Assembly: GCF_024347675.1 (NCBI RefSeq)
Contig: NZ_AP024881.1
Span: 2,604,001-2,668,000 of the forward strand
From: Vibrio ishigakensis
GTDB taxonomy: Bacteria > Pseudomonadota > Gammaproteobacteria > Enterobacterales > Vibrionaceae
Reading direction: 5' to 3'
Length of the DNA: 64,000 bases
Shown piece after piece: positions 58,867 to 64,000 of the stretch. How positions within the stretch are numbered: position 1 is the first letter of the stretch; every line of letters starts with the position of its first letter. The notes beneath the pieces were generated by a model. That model was not told the origin of the DNA, ran no database searches, and saw only the letters and a list, made by a program, of their open reading frames with translations. The translations under genes were made by a program, and so were the position numbers.

Positions 58867-60153
58867 ATGGAAGCCTACAATACGCTCTGCTTTCTGGCAG
58901 CCGGAGCGGTATTAATCGCCTTTATCAACAGTAAGATTGGTAAGATGCAAACCACCATAGCCATTACCGCTGGTGCAATGCTCTTATCTCTCGGCATCAT
59001 CATCGCAGGTCAAATGGGTTGGTTTAAGCTATCTCATGTAGCCACAGAAACCATAGCTTCAATAGACTTTGAGAACTTCCTACTTAAAGGTATTTTGGGT
59101 TTCCTTCTATTTGCAGGTGGCCTTGGCATACACATAGACCACCTCAAAGATCAAAAATGGGAAATTACAGGACTGGCACTGGGTGCAACCATCTTCTCAA
59201 CCTTCTTTATTGGCTTTGTCCTCTATTTCCTATGTTCACTAATAGGCATCAATCTTGACCTTATCTACTGTCTTCTATTTGGTGCCTTGATATCCCCTAC
59301 CGACCCCATTGCAGTATTGGCGATCGTTAAGAAACTCAATGCCCCAAAACGTATCTCAACTCAAATCGAGGGGGAGTCGCTGTTTAACGATGGTTTTGGT
59401 CTGGTTATCTTTGTCACCATGTTCACAGTCGCCTTTGGCAGCGAAGCACCTACCGTAGGCAGTGTTACTTCACTATTCCTACACGAGGCAGTGGGCGGTA
59501 TTCTGTATGGCTTCGTTCTAGGCTTGCTGTTCCACTTTCTGATCAGCTCTACCGATGATCATTCAATGGAGCTACTACTAACCCTAACCATACCAACCGC
59601 AGGTTACGTATTTGCCGAAGTGCTTGAAGTATCAGGACCACTAGCCATGGTGGTATCGGGCATCATGATAGGTAACTGGACCAGACAAAAAGGGTTCTCA
59701 AAAGAGAGTCATCAAAACCTCGACCACTTTTGGGAGCTGATTGATGAGTTCCTAAACGGTGTACTGTTCCTACTCATCGGTATGTCTATGCTGTTATTTG
59801 AATTCCATAAGGAAGACTGGGTGTTGATGGTATTAGCTGTGCCATTGGTACTGACAGCTCGTTTCTTGAGTGTAAGAGGCACCTATATAGGCTTTAACCG
59901 CTTTAGAAAGTACAACCCAATGTCAGTGAAGATCCTTACTTGGGGTGGCCTGCGAGGAGGTCTTGCCTTGGCAATGGCACTGTCTATCCCAACCGGCATT
60001 ATGGTTATCCCAGAGAAGAACATAGACGTAAAAGAGCTCATCATGGTGATGACCTATTCGGTGGTGATGTTCTCTATCTTGATACAAGGGATGACTATCA
60101 CCCCTATGATAGAAAAAGCTAAAACGCTCGAACCAGAGGAAGAAGAAAAATAG
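58867..60153 (+). CDS. CPA1-family Na+(K+)/H+ antiporter
   Basis: The protein has 428 residues and about 12 membrane helices, with the CPA1 signatures 'GALISPTDPIAVLAIVKK' and 'EGESLFNDGFGLVIFV' (the Asn-Asp ion-binding pair). A conserved 'GLRGGLALAMALSIP' occurs near the C-terminus, and there is a short acidic tail (PEEEEK). It is NhaP-like in general; the transported cation is not determined. The start is ATG 58867 with GGAG upstream. It is divergent from metH, sharing the MetJ-box region. Confidence 0.88.
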   Translation: MEAYNTLCFLAAGAVLIAFINSKIGKMQTTIAITAGAMLLSLGIIIAGQMGWFKLSHVATETIASIDFENFLLKGILGFLLFAGGLGIHIDHLKDQKWEITGLALGATIFSTFFIGFVLYFLCSLIGINLDLIYCLLFGALISPTDPIAVLAIVKKLNAPKRISTQIEGESLFNDGFGLVIFVTMFTVAFGSEAPTVGSVTSLFLHEAVGGILYGFVLGLLFHFLISSTDDHSMELLLTLTIPTAGYVFAEVLEVSGPLAMVVSGIMIGNWTRQKGFSKESHQNLDHFWELIDEFLNGVLFLLIGMSMLLFEFHKEDWVLMVLAVPLVLTARFLSVRGTYIGFNRFRKYNPMSVKILTWGGLRGGLALAMALSIPTGIMVIPEKNIDVKELIMVMTYSVVMFSILIQGMTITPMIEKAKTLEPEEEEK

Positions 60154-60156
60154 AAA

Positions 60157-60185
60157 AAGGCGTGCATATGGCACGCCTTCTTTTT
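60157..60185. terminator. Bidirectional terminator between antiporter gene and metA
   Basis: Arms AAGGCGTGC / GCACGCCTT with a 5-base loop, a T-run on the plus side and an A-run before the left arm. It separates convergent genes and overlaps the last two bases of metA's stop region. Confidence 0.9.
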
Positions 60186-61125
60186 ATTCGTCGGTGGTAA
60201 AGTTCGCTTCAGAGAACTTATCCAAGTCATATGGAGTTTGTTGGTAAACGCAGTAGTTGAGCCAATTGCTAAACAGCAGATGCCCATGACTGCGCCAAGT
60301 AGCGCGAGGGGCTTTATCCGGATTATCTTCAGGATAGTAGTTCACAGGAACAGCAGGCTCCATACCCTCTCCAAGGTCACGCACATACTCCGTATGTAGG
60401 GTATGTGACTCGTACTCCGGATGACCCGTTACGAATACATTACGCTTATCTTTAGTCGAAGCTAGGTATACACCTGCAACATCCGAGGTCGCGAGGATAT
60501 CTAGATCTGTATGTTCAGCTAAGTATTCCGGTGAGAAGTCCGCATAACGAGAATGAGGCGCTAGGAAGGTATCATCAAATCCACGCAAGATAGGATGATG
60601 CTGATCGTGAATCAGATGCTGATACACACCTGATAGTTTTTCCTTTCGAGTGCGTTTAGGCAAGTCATAGAGTAGCTTCAGACCTGCCTGAGCAGCCCAA
60701 CAAACATAAAGTGTTGAAGTTACGTGTTCTTTTGCCCAGTTCATAATGGACTGCAGATGCTCCCAATAGATCACATCCTCAAACTGAACCAAACCTAATG
60801 GCGCACCTGTGATGATCAAGCCATCGAAGTTGCGCTGTTTTACTCCCTCAAATTGGCGATAAAAGGTATCAAGGTGTTCTGTTGGAGTGTTCTTACTTGG
60901 GCGGTTATCAATGCGTAGTAGCTCTACATCTACTTGAAGAGGACTATTAGAGAGAAGACGAAGGAACTGGGTTTCAGTCTCAATCTTCTTCGGCATTAGA
61001 TTCAGTAGTAGGACTCTAAGCGGACGAATCTCTTGCGAAGACGCACGAGACTCAGACATCACAAAGATGTTCTCTCCGCGCAATACATCCGTCGCAGGTA
61101 ATTGATCAGGGACTCGAATCGGCAC
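60184..61125 (-). CDS. metA: MetA, homoserine O-succinyltransferase
   Basis: This 313-residue enzyme catalyses the first committed step of methionine synthesis. Nucleophile Cys142 is in '[10 protein letters not shown]', and the His-Glu pair is in '[12 protein letters not shown]' (about 235-237). '[14 protein letters not shown]' forms the acyl pocket. The family also contains acetyltransferases, so succinyl specificity is inferred. It starts at GTG 61125, seven bases after AGGAG. Four consecutive met-box-register 8-mers lie 23-54 bases upstream. Confidence 0.95.
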   Translation of the reverse strand: MPIRVPDQLPATDVLRGENIFVMSESRASSQEIRPLRVLLLNLMPKKIETETQFLRLLSNSPLQVDVELLRIDNRPSKNTPTEHLDTFYRQFEGVKQRNFDGLIITGAPLGLVQFEDVIYWEHLQSIMNWAKEHVTSTLYVCWAAQAGLKLLYDLPKRTRKEKLSGVYQHLIHDQHHPILRGFDDTFLAPHSRYADFSPEYLAEHTDLDILATSDVAGVYLASTKDKRNVFVTGHPEYESHTLHTEYVRDLGEGMEPAVPVNYYPEDNPDKAPRATWRSHGHLLFSNWLNYCVYQQTPYDLDKFSEANFTTDE

Positions 61126-61147
61126 AACTTTTCTCCTTTAAGCATCT

Positions 61148-61179
61148 AGACGTCCATACGTATATCCTGTCAGACTACT
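61148..61179. promoter_or_regulatory. MetJ operator candidate upstream of metA
   Basis: Four contiguous 8-base units in one register resemble the met box AGACGTCT: AGACGTCC (61148-61155, 7/8), ATACGTAT (61156-61163, 6/8), a weak third unit, and AGACTACT (61172-61179). Tandem arrays of this kind are bound cooperatively by MetJ-SAM in enteric bacteria. Confidence 0.75.
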
Positions 61180-61222
61180 GCAATAGAATCATGATGTCGA
61201 GTACGATATTGAAATCTAACCT

Positions 61223-61768
61223 TCAATCCCGAGCCCATTGATATTCTGGGTTCTCTCCTAGCCGTTTAAAGTATTCTGGATGTAGTTGTTTAAACTGGTC
61301 TTTTTGCAGATCGGCAATGTTCCAATCAGAAAAGTCGATAACCAGTGTCTTACCGTTTATTTCAAGTTCTGTGTGGCTTAAGTGCCTCAGAATTCTGCTG
61401 TACCTCAGCTGCTCCTGCTTGTCACAACTAAAGGTTACTGTTTGACTGTCAGACTTATTGATCTTTAACTGTCCACTAGCATCAGCCGCACAGCTACTAT
61501 AGTCGGTCAATTGAAGGACTAGCTTGTTATCCATGGTTGTATAGACAGACACCTCTATAGACTGCATTGGATAAAGCTTACGAAGAAGAAGCTGATGGGT
61601 ATTCCGAGTTCTAGCAATCTGCACACCACTATCTACAAATGGCAAAGTCAGCCACTCCCAGTCGTAACCACTGTCTTTATATGCCAATAGCCCAAACACA
61701 CTACCAAACAGCGTGAATAGGTATATAGACAGAATACAGAGGAATAAGATCAGTAGCTTTTTCATCAT
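61223..61768 (-). CDS. Unrecognised membrane-anchored protein
   Basis: The 181-residue protein has an N-terminal hydrophobic helix (about residues 4-28) with few charges after it. A soluble domain follows, predicted to be extracytoplasmic, with two cysteines (C93 in 'YSSCAAD', C115 in 'TFSCDK') that could pair. I do not recognise the family. The start has tandem ATG codons (61768 or 61765) without a strong ribosome site. It lies between metA and the rRNA terminator and shares orientation with both. No motif suggests an enzyme. Confidence 0.75.
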   Translation of the reverse strand: MMKKLLILFLCILSIYLFTLFGSVFGLLAYKDSGYDWEWLTLPFVDSGVQIARTRNTHQLLLRKLYPMQSIEVSVYTTMDNKLVLQLTDYSSCAADASGQLKINKSDSQTVTFSCDKQEQLRYSRILRHLSHTELEINGKTLVIDFSDWNIADLQKDQFKQLHPEYFKRLGENPEYQWARD

Positions 61769-61889
61769 CGTAGCAATTAGAGACTTTAAATAAAGATACC
61801 ACTGTTCAGCAGAATGTTAGGGATAAAGAATTGAGATTGAGGATCTGGGGGCTATCAGCTATCAGCAGAATTATAAAAGCCTCAGACGT

Positions 61890-61919
61890 AAAAAAGCCCT
61901 AGTCTTTCGACTAGGGCTT
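61890..61919 (-). terminator. Terminator of the rRNA-tRNA operon
   Basis: Arms AAGCCCTAGTC / GACTAGGGCTT (61894-61904 and 61909-61919), a 4-base loop, and six Ts on the minus strand, 10 bases after the tRNA 3' end. Confidence 0.93.
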
Positions 61920-61928
61920 CTCTATTAG

Positions 61929-62005
61929 TGGCGGAGTGGACGGGACTCGAACCCGCGACCCCCGGCGTGACAGGCCGGTATTCTAACCAACTGAACTACC
62001 ACTCC
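61929..62005 (-). tRNA. tRNA-Asp (anticodon GTC), CCA encoded
   Basis: It is 77 nt including a genomic CCA. The 7-bp acceptor stem is GGAGTGG/CCACTCC. The D-loop sequence is AGTTCAGTTGGTTAGAA, and the T-arm has GGTTCGAGTCC. The anticodon GTC is at 61971-61969. It closely follows the E. coli tRNA-Asp sequence. It lies downstream of 5S rRNA, so it is a distal tRNA of the rRNA operon. Confidence 0.97.
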
Positions 62006-62064
62006 GCACCAATTTGTTATCAATTCAAAGTCTTACTCGCGTTGCTTTGAGTCGATGTAATTTA

Positions 62065-62184
62065 AAGCCTGGCGATGTCCTACTCTCACATGGGGAAGCC
62101 CCACACTACCATCGGCGCTATTGCGTTTCACTTCTGAGTTCGGCATGGAATCAGGTGGGTCCACAACGCTATGGTCGCCAAGCA
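62065..62184 (-). rRNA. 5S ribosomal RNA
   Basis: 120 nt running leftward from TGCTTGGCGACC to GCCAGGCTT. The conserved core CCGAACTCAGAAGTGAAACG and the terminal helix are present. Ends are estimated to within a few bases. Confidence 0.95.
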
Positions 62185-62273
62185 AATTCTTAAAATTCGG
62201 AAAGCTATCTAAAAGTTCATCACACAATCAACGTTCTATCTTCGAGTCCAACTCAAAACCTCTTAGGTGTTGT

Positions 62274-64000
<1,727 letters not shown>

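Noticed and set aside
60169..60183. TGGCAC motif resembling a sigma-54 -24 element
   Set aside because: It is part of the terminator stem between two convergent genes and lacks a TTGC -12 element.

Overview
The window is the core chromosome of a gammaproteobacterium of the family Vibrionaceae, most likely a Vibrio. The diagnostic evidence is a complete mannose-sensitive haemagglutinin (MSHA) type IV pilus locus bordered by csrD, ssb, a QstR/VpsT-type LuxR regulator, galU, uvrA and a PglL-type O-oligosaccharyltransferase. That neighbourhood is characteristic of Vibrio. I see no insertion sequence, prophage, integron or CRISPR array. Gene assignments rest on recognising protein families and motifs; no database search was run. 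The species is not determined.

Positions 1-9840 hold cell-envelope and nitrogen-PTS genes. The Mla phospholipid transporter (mlaF, mlaE, partial mlaD) runs leftward. Rightward runs the operon for an Na/Ca exchanger (yrbG), KDO synthesis (kdsD, kdsC), LPS export (lptC, lptA, lptB), sigma-54 (rpoN), hpf, ptsN, rapZ and npr. The magnesium channel gene mgtE (9973-11331) follows on its own promoter. Then come pmbA (tldE) and yjgA, facing away from each other.

Positions 13434-24180 hold a leftward cell-shape operon: mreB, mreC, mreD, maf, rng, yhdP, a nitrilase-family amidase and tldD. Positions 24331-44817 hold the MSHA system, all leftward. In transcription order it is csrD (mshH), mshI, J, K, L, M, N, E, G, F (regulator and assembly machine), then mshB, two tandem major pilin genes, mshC, D, O, P and the giant mshQ. 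The second mshA copy has its own promoter-like sequence overlapped by a perfect inverted repeat, and a terminator-like hairpin after it.

Positions 44912-52177 hold ssb (leftward) and qstR, galU, uvrA and pglL (rightward). Positions 52180-61125 are mainly amino-acid metabolism: a class V aminotransferase, lysC, metH, a CPA1 cation/proton antiporter and metA. MetJ-box arrays lie upstream of metA and metH. An unrecognised membrane-anchored protein gene (61223-61768) follows. The window ends in the 3' end of a leftward rRNA operon: 23S (partial), 5S, tRNA-Asp(GTC) and a terminator.

The unifying theme of the accessory-like part is surface attachment. CsrD is a degenerate GGDEF/EAL protein, MshE carries the c-di-GMP-binding MshEN motif, there are two pilins and a very large tip-type protein, and a PglL glycosyltransferase lies nearby. 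The most notable points are the paired pilin genes with separate expression signals, the modular MshQ, a possible Shine-Dalgarno-masking leader on qstR, and a LexA-like box sharing bases with the galU terminator.
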